A stretch of 64,000 bases of DNA from Mesobacillus jeotgali (GCF_031759225.1 NZ_CP134494.1:2478501-2542500), one strand, 5' to 3'. Shown: positions 17,636 through 26,087, numbered from the stretch's first letter. Numbers and translations are program-made. The notes: generated by a model not told the origin, from the letters alone.

Positions 17636-18116
17636 ACTGGCATTGATTCTAGCTGCCCTTTTCTTCTTCCTGGCTTCCGCTTTGACTAGCAGGCCACTGT
17701 ACATCCTATCACAGAAGTATTATTCCAAAAAGGTAACCTCGCATTATGGGTTCAAAGTTTCAGACCTGCATTATTCCTATGATCAAATGGTCTACTTTAT
17801 TTCCCTCCCTACTACGTTACCTTATATAAGGGATGCGCTGAAGGAAGATTTGATTATTGAACAAGATTATTCATCTTATTTTTTCCCTCTTCTGAAAGGG
17901 ATTAAGATTTCATTAAAACAAAATGGGAAGAAAATGTTCCTTGCCTACCTGCCTATCGGCAATTTCCGGTTGCCTCACCTTGATAAATTGCAGCAAGAAG
18001 GTACAATCGATGAACAAACCTATTTACGAATAAGTACAACTAAGCTGCTCCATCGTGACACCCTGCAGGAAGTGCGCGAAGAAGTATACAAACAACTCCA
18101 GGTGGGTCGTTACTAA
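17628..18116 (+). CDS. Membrane-anchored hypothetical protein, coupled to the cyclase
   Basis: Not recognised. The 162 residues begin with one membrane segment (ELALILAALFFFLASAL), followed by a soluble basic domain with several aromatic strands (FISLPTTLPYIRDAL, FFPLLKGIKISLKQ). It starts with TTG at 17628, 10 nt after AAGGAG, and overlaps the cyclase gene by 8 nt, so translation is probably coupled. The context suggests a partner or modulator of cyclic di-GMP synthesis; this is inference. A good terminator follows. Confidence 0.75.
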   Translation: MIELALILAALFFFLASALTSRPLYILSQKYYSKKVTSHYGFKVSDLHYSYDQMVYFISLPTTLPYIRDALKEDLIIEQDYSSYFFPLLKGIKISLKQNGKKMFLAYLPIGNFRLPHLDKLQQEGTIDEQTYLRISTTKLLHRDTLQEVREEVYKQLQVGRY

Positions 18117-18144
18117 ATGTGAAAGATCTGCTAATATGCACTTC

Positions 18145-18178
18145 AACCCAAAGGCTGAGTCAAGCCTTTGGGTTTCTT
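18145..18178 (+). terminator. Terminator of the cyclase operon
   Basis: AACCCAAAGGCT and AGCCTTTGGGTT pair around a short loop, followed by TTCTTAT. Confidence 0.75.
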
Positions 18179-18364
18179 ATGTGTCAGCTCGATGGTTTCC
18201 TCCGCATTAGCTGTCCCGTTTTTCTCTAGTATAATTCCACTTTTTTAAAAAGACAGCCCAAAAAATCACGAAAAAATGTATGGTATTAACTGATTCAGAA
18301 TGTAATATTCAAAAGGAAAGGAACAGGAAAAGCCCAGTCTACTTCTCCTGACTGGGCCCACGTG

Positions 18365-19411
18365 TCACTTTATACTTCCAATAAAATTAAGTTCCTCAGC
18401 GTTCGATATACTTGAAGGGTTATCAAGAATTTTTTTAACATCAGATAATGTTTCCTGGAGCTTTACATTTTCTCCCTTCTTTCCAGTGTATGCTTCGGCC
18501 ACATAGAAAGGCTGAGTCAAATATGCCTCCAATTTTTCACCCTGCGTGTATATTTGTGACTCGGAGGCTGGCAGACGTTCGAGGCCATGTACATTAACGA
18601 TTGCTCGCAATTCTCTATACCTGCGTAAAAGCTTTTGAGCTCTTTGTTGAATACTATGGTGAATAGGGTCTAAATAGGACCCCTCTAAGATGGAGGAAGT
18701 AGAGTAGATTGGATTGATCGCTGGGTATTTATGGCGCGCAGCAAGATCAGCATCAAATTGCCACAAAGTATCAAGTGGACCATAGGGAAGGTCTTCATCG
18801 ACAGCCTCTCCCTTTAAGTCTATCAAGAAAGTCGTTACCCTGCCGGCTCCTTTGGCATCGAAAGATTCTTGCAAAGTGAACATCTCGCCTGAAATGACAT
18901 AAGATCGGTCGGCTGTAAGAACGTAATCTTTTCCTATAACTTCTCTTTGAATGATCTTCTCTGTCTCTTCGATATTGTTTGTGACAAAATCAATGTCTTG
19001 GAGAACATCTTCAAGCTCGGGATGATCCCCTTTCGGATTAATGAGAATAGTCACATATCCTTCTCTTTTCAATCGATGTAACATCTCGGCCAGTACCACC
19101 AATTGCCCCATGCCAGGTCGGGCAACAAGTCCAACGGTTCCACCTTTCGAAATAGGTGCAAACAAATCCAAGGTTTTAATGCCTGTTTGAATCATTTCTA
19201 CACTCTCCCCTCTTAAAATCAGTTCATCCAAACTGCAGCCAGCAAGCTCTGCCAGAGCGACAATTGTCCTTACCTCTGCCCTGCCGACCGGTATTTTACC
19301 TGTAGACAAATTTGAAACGGTCGCCGGCCTAAGTCCAACAGACTTAGCGGCTGATGTCAGGTTTGGCACTTTTTTTCTAAGTAATGCTACGTTCAATCTA
19401 ATATTCTCCAA
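18365..19411 (-). CDS. HTH domain fused to F1-ATPase beta-subunit-like core
   Basis: A 348-residue protein unlike any enzyme I can name. Residues 1-70 are a Cro/XRE-like helix-turn-helix (AAKSVGLRPATVSNLSTG). From residue 75 it follows F1-ATPase beta: TGIKTLDLFAPISKGGTVGL, then the P-loop position reads ARPGMGQL (97-104) where beta has GGAGVGKT, so the catalytic Lys and Thr are Gln and Leu. Asp168 occupies the Walker B place. The C-terminal half is closely beta-like (YPAINPIYSTSS at 229-240, LLRRYRELRAIV, LTQPFYVAEAYTG at 298-310). The N-terminal beta-barrel and the GER-loop region are missing. TTG start with AAGGAGGTG 7 nt upstream. I infer a nucleotide- or ATPase-sensing DNA-binding regulator with little or no ATPase activity. 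Confidence 0.85.
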   Translation of the reverse strand: MENIRLNVALLRKKVPNLTSAAKSVGLRPATVSNLSTGKIPVGRAEVRTIVALAELAGCSLDELILRGESVEMIQTGIKTLDLFAPISKGGTVGLVARPGMGQLVVLAEMLHRLKREGYVTILINPKGDHPELEDVLQDIDFVTNNIEETEKIIQREVIGKDYVLTADRSYVISGEMFTLQESFDAKGAGRVTTFLIDLKGEAVDEDLPYGPLDTLWQFDADLAARHKYPAINPIYSTSSILEGSYLDPIHHSIQQRAQKLLRRYRELRAIVNVHGLERLPASESQIYTQGEKLEAYLTQPFYVAEAYTGKKGENVKLQETLSDVKKILDNPSSISNAEELNFIGSIK

Positions 19412-19626
19412 TTACTTCCACCTCCTTACTTTAAACAGTAATCTAATTTACTTTAAAAAGCAATAAAAATCACTTCTGAAAGTTATTTTTTTCTTTAAGG
19501 CTGTTTTCCCCTCGATTGTTGCTTTTCGTACATGTTCACAAATCGTGCTAAAAGGTTGTACTATTTGAGGAGTTACTGAAGAAAGAATACTTTAGCTGTA
19601 AAATCTTAGATGCCGAACCTTAAAAG

Positions 19627-19651
19627 TTTGTTTTGAGTGGTTCAGGGTATA
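19627..19651 (+). promoter_or_regulatory. SigB-type promoter of csbD
   Basis: GTTTGT (19627-19632), 13 bp, GGGTAT (19646-19651), close to the SigB consensus GTTTAA-N12-14-GGGTAT. CsbD is a known SigB regulon member, which supports the call. Confidence 0.75.
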
Positions 19652-19683
19652 TAAAAATATAACAACTAAAGGAGGCCATAATC

Positions 19684-19878
19684 ATGAATGACAAACAAAC
19701 AAAAGGCGCATTTGACCAGGTTAAAGGTGAAGCTAAAAAGCAATTCGGGAAGCTTACCGACAATGAATCAATGGAAGCTGAAGGCCGCCTTGATAAAGGA
19801 AAAGGAAAACTGAAAGAAACAGCTGGAGATATGAAAGAAGAAGTATCTCGTGCCTTTAACGACTCTTCCAGAGATTAA
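19684..19878 (+). CDS. csbD: CsbD-family general stress protein
   Basis: Small, highly charged, probably disordered stress protein (64 residues) of unknown molecular role. The family pattern is clear: KGAFDQVKGEAKKQFGKLT at the start, EAEGRLDKGKGKLKE in the middle, and an acidic tail. AAAGGAGG lies 9 nt before the ATG. A SigB-type promoter precedes it and a terminator follows, so it is a single-gene transcript probably induced by general stress. Confidence 0.92.
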   Translation: MNDKQTKGAFDQVKGEAKKQFGKLTDNESMEAEGRLDKGKGKLKETAGDMKEEVSRAFNDSSRD

Positions 19879-19891
19879 TTACAGATTATGT

Positions 19892-19924
19892 AAAAAGCCT
19901 TTGCTAGACAGCAAAGGCTTTTTT
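19892..19924 (+). terminator. Terminator of csbD
   Basis: AAAAGCCTTTGCT pairs with AGCAAAGGCTTTT around AGAC, with a T run. The A run on the other side allows it to serve pssA as well. Confidence 0.88.
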
Positions 19925-19929
19925 ATATG

Positions 19930-20625
19930 CTAATCAATATTATTCTTATTTTTACCCTTCACAAAACGATAGGCTAAATAGGCGACATACAAAGGTGTTG
20001 CAATATAAATCAAGTATGGGAACTGACTGTAGGTGCCTTTCCAGATGACGAACAGCAAAGAACCAAGAAATATTGTTACAATTGTTCCATACTTCGGAAG
20101 TGGTACTTCTTTGAAGCTTGGAATCCTGATCCTGCTGACCATGAGAAAGCTTAGCGCTGTAAAGACAACAGTAGTGACGATGTTGGGAATCAAGTCTCCA
20201 AATAAGGTAAGGATGGCCATGATTCCGCCTGCTGCTGTTATAGGGACTCCAATAAAGTAATTAAGAGATGATTTATCAGTACTGATGTTGAACCTTGCCA
20301 GTCGATAAGCGCCGAATAACGGAAAAAGACCTGCTACCATCAAGCCCCACAATCCAAATTGATAAAAATATGTATAATAAACGAGAAAAGAAGGTGCTAC
20401 ACCAAATGTAACAATATCCGCAAGGGAGTCGAGTTCCTTGCCAAGCTGGCTGTCTGCTTTCAACATTCTCGCCAGTCTTCCGTCCATGCTGTCCAGCATC
20501 ATTCCGATCAATATTAAAATAGCTGCATTGTTAAATTGGCCATTAGCCGCAAACCCGATTGATAAAAAACCACAATATAGATTCCCAAGTGTGAACATAT
20601 TGGGGATCATTTTTGTAAACCGCAT
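19930..20625 (-). CDS. pssA: CDP-diacylglycerol-serine O-phosphatidyltransferase
   Basis: Makes phosphatidylserine from CDP-diacylglycerol and serine, the first step to phosphatidylethanolamine, in the membrane. The CDP-alcohol phosphotransferase motif D-x2-D-G-x2-A-R-x8-G-x3-D-x3-D is intact: DSMDGRLARMLK, then GKELDSLAD. Six or so membrane segments follow. At 231 residues it is longer than B. subtilis PssA (177) because of a C-terminal extension. GGAGAG is 12 nt from the ATG and an in-frame stop excludes earlier starts. psd is not adjacent. Confidence 0.9.
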   Translation of the reverse strand: MRFTKMIPNMFTLGNLYCGFLSIGFAANGQFNNAAILILIGMMLDSMDGRLARMLKADSQLGKELDSLADIVTFGVAPSFLVYYTYFYQFGLWGLMVAGLFPLFGAYRLARFNISTDKSSLNYFIGVPITAAGGIMAILTLFGDLIPNIVTTVVFTALSFLMVSRIRIPSFKEVPLPKYGTIVTIFLGSLLFVIWKGTYSQFPYLIYIATPLYVAYLAYRFVKGKNKNNID

Positions 20626-20882
20626 CAGTTATCATCACTCTCCGAAACTTATTCTTATTTTGCCTATGCCTATTTTTACCCCAGCCACCTCATAATCATG
20701 TTTATTTTACTGAAGAATAGCCGAAAATATAGTTTAACTATATCATTTTTTCTTCTTCTGGATAGAGGTAAGCAAGAAATTCCTATACGAAAAACGCAGA
20801 ATACGTAACTATGGAATAAATATGTCAAAATGGCTATTCAAATGATTCATCAAATTGTATACTAATCTGGGGTTGGTGAATT

Positions 20883-21353
20883 ATGATCAATAAAAACTTG
20901 CGCAGGTTAAAATTCCTTCTTATAAAATTATTGAGAATCAAAGAAAATGCACATAATGTGAGCTTAGGGTTTACTCTTGGGTTTTTAATCCACTTTATCC
21001 CATCTTTCGGCTTGGGGCCTGTGATTTCGACCGTTAGTGCAAAACTCTTTAAAGGAAATCCGGTAGCTGGTTTCATAAGCGGTGTCGCACTTATCTGGCT
21101 TTTCCCATTCTTATTTTATTTGAATGTAGTTGTTGGTGAAACCCTGTTTCCTTATGGGATCTTCCCTTCTGCAGCGGGTATGCCTTCCCATGGTTTAGAT
21201 GCCGGAATTCATTTAGGGGCTGTCTTTTTCATGGGTATGATCATTAATATCATTCTTTTTGGGATGTTCGTTTACTATCTCATTTATACAATCATGAGGA
21301 AATACCGCCTAAACTTCCTGTCTTTAGTAAAGAAATGGGATATTAAAAAATAA
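20883..21353 (+). CDS. DUF2062 membrane protein
   Basis: A 156-residue inner-membrane protein with the DUF2062 pattern: an amphipathic basic N-terminus, then GFTLGFLIHFIPSFGLGP, NPVAGFISGVALIW, and a last hydrophobic segment (MGMIINIILFGMFVYYLIY). Proteins of this family occur beside lipid and cell-envelope genes; the function is unknown. GGTGA lies about 5 nt before the ATG. It is divergent from pssA, which may be coincidence. Confidence 0.8.
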   Translation: MINKNLRRLKFLLIKLLRIKENAHNVSLGFTLGFLIHFIPSFGLGPVISTVSAKLFKGNPVAGFISGVALIWLFPFLFYLNVVVGETLFPYGIFPSAAGMPSHGLDAGIHLGAVFFMGMIINIILFGMFVYYLIYTIMRKYRLNFLSLVKKWDIKK

Positions 21354-21374
21354 CAAATTCATTTTCTGTTATAG

Positions 21375-21404
21375 AAAAGGCTGCAAATTATGCAGCCTTT
21401 TTTC
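21375..21404. terminator. Shared terminator between DUF2062 and glucosidase genes
   Basis: AAAAGGCTGCA and TGCAGCCTTTT pair around AATTA, followed by further Ts on the plus strand. Confidence 0.85.
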
Positions 21405-21409
21405 ATTAC

Positions 21410-23092
21410 TTATTCCTCAATCAGATATACAATTGCTTCGTACGGCCTTAAAGATACTTGAGAGCCGTATCCTTCACTTGTTTTATAATTTGAGATCAGT
21501 ATTTCATTCTTCTTTCCTTGCAGATTTAAAGGAACTTCAAAGGCCTGCTCTTCATTCGTGAAATTCAAAAGAACAAGTAATTTTTGAGACTCGAGAGTTC
21601 TAGTATAAACATAGATATTCTCGTCCTCAGGCACCAGGATATCATATCTGCCATCGACAATAACCGGTTGCTCTTTCCTATGCTGGATTAATTTCCGATA
21701 ATAGTGATAAATGGAATTTTCATCTTCAACTGCCTGCTTCGCATTAATCTCTTTATAGTTTGGATTTACCTGGATCCATGGGGTGCCGGTCGTAAACCCT
21801 CCATTCTCAGTATCATCCCACTGGAAAGGAGTACGGGCATTGTCCCGTCCTTTTACATAGATGGACTCCATTACCTTCTTAGGATCCTCCCCATTTTGTT
21901 TCACTTTTTCGTTATACATATTAAGGGTTTCAATATCTTTGTAATCAGCAATAGAATCAAATCGGACGTTTGTCATCCCAATCTCTTCGCCCTGATAAAT
22001 GTATGGTGTTCCTTTTAGCATATGGAGGAATGTAGCCAGCATCTTTGCTGACTCTACCCGGTATTGCTGATCATCGCCAAATCTTGAAACCATCCTTGGC
22101 TGATCGTGATTGTTCAAATAAAGGCTGTTCCAACCTATATCCTCTAGACCTGTTTGCCATTTTGTAAAATTATTCTTTAAATCTGTAAGCCTCAGCGGCT
22201 TCAGGTCCCATTTACCGCCAGGGCCGGAATCCAGATCCACATGCTCGAATTGAAAAACCATGTTCACTTCATTTCTGGATTCATCGGTGTATAGCTTAGC
22301 CTGCTCTACATTAACCCCAGGCATTTCGCCTACTGTCATTACGTTATAATCAGCAAGAGCTTCTCTGTGCATTTCCTGAAGGAAGTCATGTATTTTCGGT
22401 CCGTTCATAAAGTATTTGCTGCCCGAAACATACTTTTTCCCATCAGGATTAGGTGCATCAGGAAGGCCATCTACTTTTGAAATGAAATTGATGACATCCA
22501 TCCTGAATCCATCAATGCCTTTGTCCAGCCAGAATTTCATCATATCGTAAATTTCCTGGCGAAGTTTTGGGTTTTCCCAGTTTAAATCAGGCTGTTTCTT
22601 ACTGAAGATATGCAGGAAATACTCATCTGTATTTTCATCGTACTGCCAGGCAGAACCACTAAATGTAGATTTCCAGTTATTTGGCTCCTTTCCATCCTTC
22701 CCAGGTCTCCAAATATAATAGTCTCGATAAGGATTGTCTTTAGACTTTCTAGATTCTACGAACCAATGGTGTTCATCCGAGCTATGGTTAACAACCAGGT
22801 CCATAATCAGTTTCAGTCCTCTGTCATGCATCTCTTTTAATAAAAGCTCCCAGTCTTCCATCGTTCCGAAATCATCCATGATTTCGCGATAATCACTGAT
22901 ATCATATCCATTATCATCATTAGGAGATTTATATACTGGAGAAAGCCAGATAACATCTACTCCCAGGTCTTTTAAATAGTCAAGTTTTGAAATAATGCCA
23001 GGGATATCTCCTATCCCATCTCCATTGGAATCCATAAAGCTTCTAGGGTAAATCTGATAAATGACTGATTCCTTCCACCAATGCTTTTTCAA
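21410..23092 (-). CDS. Oligo-1,6-glucosidase / alpha-glucosidase (GH13)
   Basis: Cytoplasmic GH13 subfamily 31 enzyme removing glucose from isomalto- or malto-oligosaccharides. The catalytic triad is visible: nucleophile Asp in DGFRMDVINF, acid/base Glu in VGEMPG, and transition-state Asp in NNHDQPR. The residue after the nucleophile is Val, which in this family goes with alpha-1,6 preference. Typical landmarks include YQIYPRSFMDSNGDGIGD. A TTG at 23092 gives MKKHWWKESVIYQ, 9 nt after GGAG, and matches the family; the frame extends to a GTG at 23101. It is under the LacI-family gene upstream, with an operator between. MalL-like, about 560 residues. Confidence 0.9.
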   Translation of the reverse strand: MKKHWWKESVIYQIYPRSFMDSNGDGIGDIPGIISKLDYLKDLGVDVIWLSPVYKSPNDDNGYDISDYREIMDDFGTMEDWELLLKEMHDRGLKLIMDLVVNHSSDEHHWFVESRKSKDNPYRDYYIWRPGKDGKEPNNWKSTFSGSAWQYDENTDEYFLHIFSKKQPDLNWENPKLRQEIYDMMKFWLDKGIDGFRMDVINFISKVDGLPDAPNPDGKKYVSGSKYFMNGPKIHDFLQEMHREALADYNVMTVGEMPGVNVEQAKLYTDESRNEVNMVFQFEHVDLDSGPGGKWDLKPLRLTDLKNNFTKWQTGLEDIGWNSLYLNNHDQPRMVSRFGDDQQYRVESAKMLATFLHMLKGTPYIYQGEEIGMTNVRFDSIADYKDIETLNMYNEKVKQNGEDPKKVMESIYVKGRDNARTPFQWDDTENGGFTTGTPWIQVNPNYKEINAKQAVEDENSIYHYYRKLIQHRKEQPVIVDGRYDILVPEDENIYVYTRTLESQKLLVLLNFTNEEQAFEVPLNLQGKKNEILISNYKTSEGYGSQVSLRPYEAIVYLIEE

Positions 23093-23230
23093 AAAAACCA
23101 CTCCAAATTAGTTTTATTTATAAAGACTCTCTTCTTAAAATTCCGCATTCTCGATTCCATTTCAATTAAGCGACCTCTTCAAAATAGAGGATAACTATGA
23201 AAAGGAGTAAATTATGCGATATTTGCCTAG

Positions 23231-23242
23231 GTAAACGCTTAC
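23231..23242. promoter_or_regulatory. LacI/CcpA-type operator before the glucosidase gene
   Basis: GTAAACGCTTAC is a near-palindrome of the LacI-family type (compare the perfect copy at 24276-24291). It sits about 140 bp upstream of the glucosidase start. It could also serve as a cre site for CcpA. Confidence 0.65.
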
Positions 23243-23245
23243 GTA

Positions 23246-24259
23246 TCATATGGGTTTTATTTCTTTTACGCTTTCCCGCTCAATCACACAGTGTGGCAGG
23301 ATCCGACTTTCAACCCTTCTGCCCTGTTCCATCATCGAAAAAAGCATTTCTGTTGCGACCATCCCCATTTCTTCCAAAGGCTGTGCTACGGTAGTAAGTG
23401 GCGGTATCGCCATTTCAGCGATCGGCAGATTATCATAGCCAATAATAGAAAGTTCATCCGGTATTTTAACACCAAGTTTATATGCAGCAGATATGGCGCC
23501 CAGAGCCAATGCATCGCTTGCAGCGAAGATTGCAGTCAAATCGGAGGACTGTTCAAGGAGTTTGGGCAGGCCTGTAAAACCATCTTTAAACGAAAACCCT
23601 AGTGAATGGATGATGCTTTGCTCATTTATAGGAAGTCCACTTTGTGCCAACGCTTGCTTATAACCATCTATTCTCGGCTGGCCGGCTATGAGATCTTCTT
23701 TATTTCCGCCCAGCATCCCGATTTTACTATGCCCCATTCTTACTAAATAATCAGTGGCAGTGAAAGCTGCGTGCTTGTCATCGACCTTCACGAAAGGGAA
23801 AGGATATTGATAAGATTCAGTTGAGATAAGCACAACTGGTATTTTCATCGAATCAAGAGTTTTATAAAACTCTTCTGTGATGCTTTCACTGACAAACAGA
23901 ATCCCGTCCACCCTTTTTTCGGATAAGAGCTGTAAATATTTCATTGTTCTCTGTCCATGTGATGCCGTATTGCAGACAATTACACTCGAACCAAGACGAT
24001 GGACCGCTTCTTCCACGCCCCGCAAGATCTTTGCTGAAAATTGGCTCGACACTTCAGGAAATAAAATTCCAACCGTATTGGATTTCTTACTGATTAACCC
24101 GCGGGCGATTGCGTTGGGCTGATATTCAAGCTCTTTAATCGCTTGAAGGACTTTTTCTTCAGTTGCTTTTGAATAGCCGCTCAGTCCATTGAGGACCCTT
24201 GATACGGTAGCAATCGAGACATTTGCATGTTTTGCTACGTCTTTAATTGTATAGCTCAT
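23246..24259 (-). CDS. LacI-family repressor of alpha-glucoside use
   Basis: DNA-binding repressor, 337 residues. The N-terminal HTH with hinge helix reads YTIKDVAKHANVSIATVSRVLNG and YQPNAIARGL. The periplasmic-binding-like effector domain follows (NTVGILFPEV, AIFAASDALALGA, SIIGYDNLPIAEM). The start at 24259 is set by the conserved MxYTIKDVA N-terminus; the frame runs upstream to 24367. A perfect operator palindrome lies 17 bp upstream, predicting autoregulation. The downstream glucosidase is the obvious target; the inducer is probably maltose, isomaltose or a relative. Confidence 0.92.
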   Translation of the reverse strand: MSYTIKDVAKHANVSIATVSRVLNGLSGYSKATEEKVLQAIKELEYQPNAIARGLISKKSNTVGILFPEVSSQFSAKILRGVEEAVHRLGSSVIVCNTASHGQRTMKYLQLLSEKRVDGILFVSESITEEFYKTLDSMKIPVVLISTESYQYPFPFVKVDDKHAAFTATDYLVRMGHSKIGMLGGNKEDLIAGQPRIDGYKQALAQSGLPINEQSIIHSLGFSFKDGFTGLPKLLEQSSDLTAIFAASDALALGAISAAYKLGVKIPDELSIIGYDNLPIAEMAIPPLTTVAQPLEEMGMVATEMLFSMMEQGRRVESRILPHCVIERESVKEIKPI

Positions 24260-24275
24260 TTCAATCAAACCCTTT

Positions 24276-24291
24276 ACGTAAACGTTTACGT
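24276..24291. promoter_or_regulatory. Perfect LacI-family operator
   Basis: ACGTAAACGTTTACGT is a 16-bp perfect palindrome with the central CG typical of LacI-family sites, immediately upstream of the lacI-type start codon. Confidence 0.8.
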
Positions 24292-24349
24292 TACCCATTC
24301 CATAATAGTATGCTTTCCGTTTATTATCAACCGGTTTCTGAGAAAAGCA

Positions 24350-24381
24350 CAAAAAACTTGAAGGCAAAATGCCTTCAAGTT
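24350..24381 (-). terminator. Terminator of the 54-residue protein gene
   Basis: AACTTGAAGGC/GCCTTCAAGTT stem with a 5-nt loop and TTTT on the minus strand. Confidence 0.85.
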
Positions 24382-24385
24382 CACT

Positions 24386-24550
24386 TTAATAATTCTTACC
24401 TTTTTGTTCTTCCTTTACTTTTGAAGGCTTTGGTCTTACATCAGTGGTGATACCTGTTAGGATATCACGGTCAAATTTACTGCGGTCTTCTCCCATACCG
24501 GGCAAAGTGTTAGCCATAGGCAACTGTTCAAGTTCTTTTCCTCTTGGCAA
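24386..24550 (-). CDS. Hypothetical small protein (54 aa)
   Basis: Not recognised. TTG start at 24550 with AAGGAGGTG 8 nt upstream, and a strong terminator after the stop, so the short frame is well supported. The sequence is hydrophilic: MPRGKELEQL, MANTLPGMGEDRSKFDRDIL, TGITTDVRPKPSKVK, ending GKNY. It has no Cys or Trp and no membrane segment. Composition and size would suit a small spore or stress protein, but nothing in the sequence proves it. Confidence 0.7.
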   Translation of the reverse strand: MPRGKELEQLPMANTLPGMGEDRSKFDRDILTGITTDVRPKPSKVKEEQKGKNY

Positions 24551-24676
24551 TGCAGACACCTCCTTATTTTTTAAAGTTCCTCAATTTCTCTAGAACTAAC
24601 ACAAAAATTTCAGGAAGGTATTATGAAGGTATTTGGTGAATTAAAGTAAGATACTACATTGTTTAGGGTGAACAAT

Positions 24677-25225
24677 ATGAAAATTGGATTGTTACGGCAT
24701 TTTAAAGTGACATTAGGGTATCCAAATAAGCTCGTCACTTCCCAGGAGCTTCTGAATTGGCAAAAGGAATATGATCAATCCCGAGTGGAGGAAGTTGAAA
24801 TACATCATCAGAATGAAAAGTGGCTTAAATGTTACTCAAGTGATTTGGAAAGAGCTAAATTAACTGCATCCAAAGCGTTTGAAGGAGATATCATTTTCAT
24901 GGAGGACCTGCGGGAGATGACGCTTTATCCTGTCATTCATACTGAAATTCGTCTGCCCCTCTGGCTTCATGTCACATTAATTAGGATAGCCTGGTTTTTG
25001 GGACATAAATCACAAAAGGAAAGTAAACAAGAAGTTATCACGAGAATCAACAAGGTTCTTGATCAAGCAATGGTTCACGGTGAAGACATTCTGATAGTTG
25101 GCCACGGAGGAATCATGATGTTCATGAGGAAGGAGTTAATGAAGAGAGGGTTTTCAGGCCCTAAATTTAATAGAGCCGAAAACGCAAGAGTGTATATCTT
25201 TAGCAAAGATAACCACAACAGTTAA
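24677..25225 (+). CDS. Histidine-phosphatase-superfamily protein
   Basis: Phosphoglycerate-mutase-like phosphatase, 182 residues. The catalytic motif is LLRHFK (usual form RHG) with the nucleophile His, and the second His is in VGHGGIMM. The Arg in SSDLERAKLTA corresponds to the SxxxRAxxTA motif. The start at 24677 follows AGGGTG by 6 nt; the frame opens at a TTG at 24659. The RHF instead of RHG variant is slightly unusual. The substrate is unknown. Confidence 0.83.
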   Translation: MKIGLLRHFKVTLGYPNKLVTSQELLNWQKEYDQSRVEEVEIHHQNEKWLKCYSSDLERAKLTASKAFEGDIIFMEDLREMTLYPVIHTEIRLPLWLHVTLIRIAWFLGHKSQKESKQEVITRINKVLDQAMVHGEDILIVGHGGIMMFMRKELMKRGFSGPKFNRAENARVYIFSKDNHNS

Positions 25226-25236
25226 TCAAAAGGCGC

Positions 25237-25800
25237 TCAACTTTGAACGTCTTCTTTTATGATTGCGTACATTTTCACGTCATAATGGGCGCCTTTCACA
25301 TAAATGAACTTCCTTAAGATGCCTTCGAATGTCATTCCAGCCTTTTCCATTACACGCTCAGAACCTATATTGGCTACAAGGCTTTTGGCCTGTATCCTGA
25401 CTAGATCCATTTCACTCATTCCAAACCGGATCAGTTCTTTAACTGCTTCAGTAGCAATTCCTCTTCCCCAATAATTCTTGGACAGAGCATAACCAATTTC
25501 TGCAGTCTTATGCTGCGTCGACCAGGAAACAAAGTCTACCGTGCCGATCAGTTTGTTATCCTCCTTATAGTGAATGCCCCATGGAGCAATTTTCCCCTCT
25601 GCATAAAGAGTTAGAATCATCTTTACATAGTCTTCAGTCGCCACTCTTGTTTCATGCGCCTCCCAGAAAACATATTTCGATACTTCAGGGTTGGAAGCAT
25701 ATGTATGTATATCGTCAATATCCTCATAACTGATTTTTCTTAAGACCAGACGCTCCGTTTCAAGCCCTGGTAAATTGCCGTAAATATCTTTTATTTCCAC
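25237..25800 (-). CDS. GNAT N-acetyltransferase, RimJ/RimL type
   Basis: Transfers acetyl from acetyl-CoA to an amine or protein N-terminus. The 187 residues show the GNAT_3 pattern: LETERLVLRKISYEDIDDI at the start, IGYALSKNYWGRGIATEAV with the acetyl-CoA-binding R-G-x-A loop, and NIGSERVMEKAGMTFEG. GTG start with AAGGAGGG 7 nt upstream. It converges on the phosphatase gene. The substrate is unknown. Confidence 0.88.
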   Translation of the reverse strand: MEIKDIYGNLPGLETERLVLRKISYEDIDDIHTYASNPEVSKYVFWEAHETRVATEDYVKMILTLYAEGKIAPWGIHYKEDNKLIGTVDFVSWSTQHKTAEIGYALSKNYWGRGIATEAVKELIRFGMSEMDLVRIQAKSLVANIGSERVMEKAGMTFEGILRKFIYVKGAHYDVKMYAIIKEDVQS

Positions 25801-25925
25801 AGATGTCCCTCCTTACAAGGCAATTTATAACTCCTATTTTACCCTATCGGAGTCTATTTTCATGAATGATTTGATTCAGTAATGGAAAAAGTAACGACGA
25901 GTCATTTATAACAGGAGGTATATGA

Positions 25926-26045
25926 ATGGAGAATACCAACGAATTTGTTCAGAAACTTCATGATAAACAAAGGAAAGACGAACAGAATAGAAAGCGTCAG
26001 GGAAAAGATAACCCAAGTGACAAGCTTCCAAATAAGCAGCATTAA
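25926..26045 (+). CDS. DUF4023 small protein (39 aa)
   Basis: A 39-residue hydrophilic protein. Its start MENTNEFVQKLHDKQRKDEQ and end NPSDKLPNKQH fit the DUF4023 family of Bacillus, whose function is unknown. AGGAGG lies 7 nt before the ATG at 25926. An out-of-frame ATG at 25922 leads to a stop after 13 codons. A terminator follows. Confidence 0.82.
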   Translation: MENTNEFVQKLHDKQRKDEQNRKRQGKDNPSDKLPNKQH

Positions 26046-26087
26046 ACAAGACGATCCTAAAAAATCCGGTTGGAAAAATGCAGAACA

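Noticed and set aside
18365..19411. Transcription terminator Rho or a true ATP synthase subunit
   Set aside because: The C-terminal half is clearly beta-subunit-like, but the protein has an HTH front, lacks the beta-barrel, and has lost the P-loop Lys and Thr. It lies far from any atp operon.
21410..23092. GTG at 23101 as glucosidase start
   Set aside because: It lies on the ribosome-binding site itself. The TTG at 23092 has correct spacing and gives the family-typical N-terminus.
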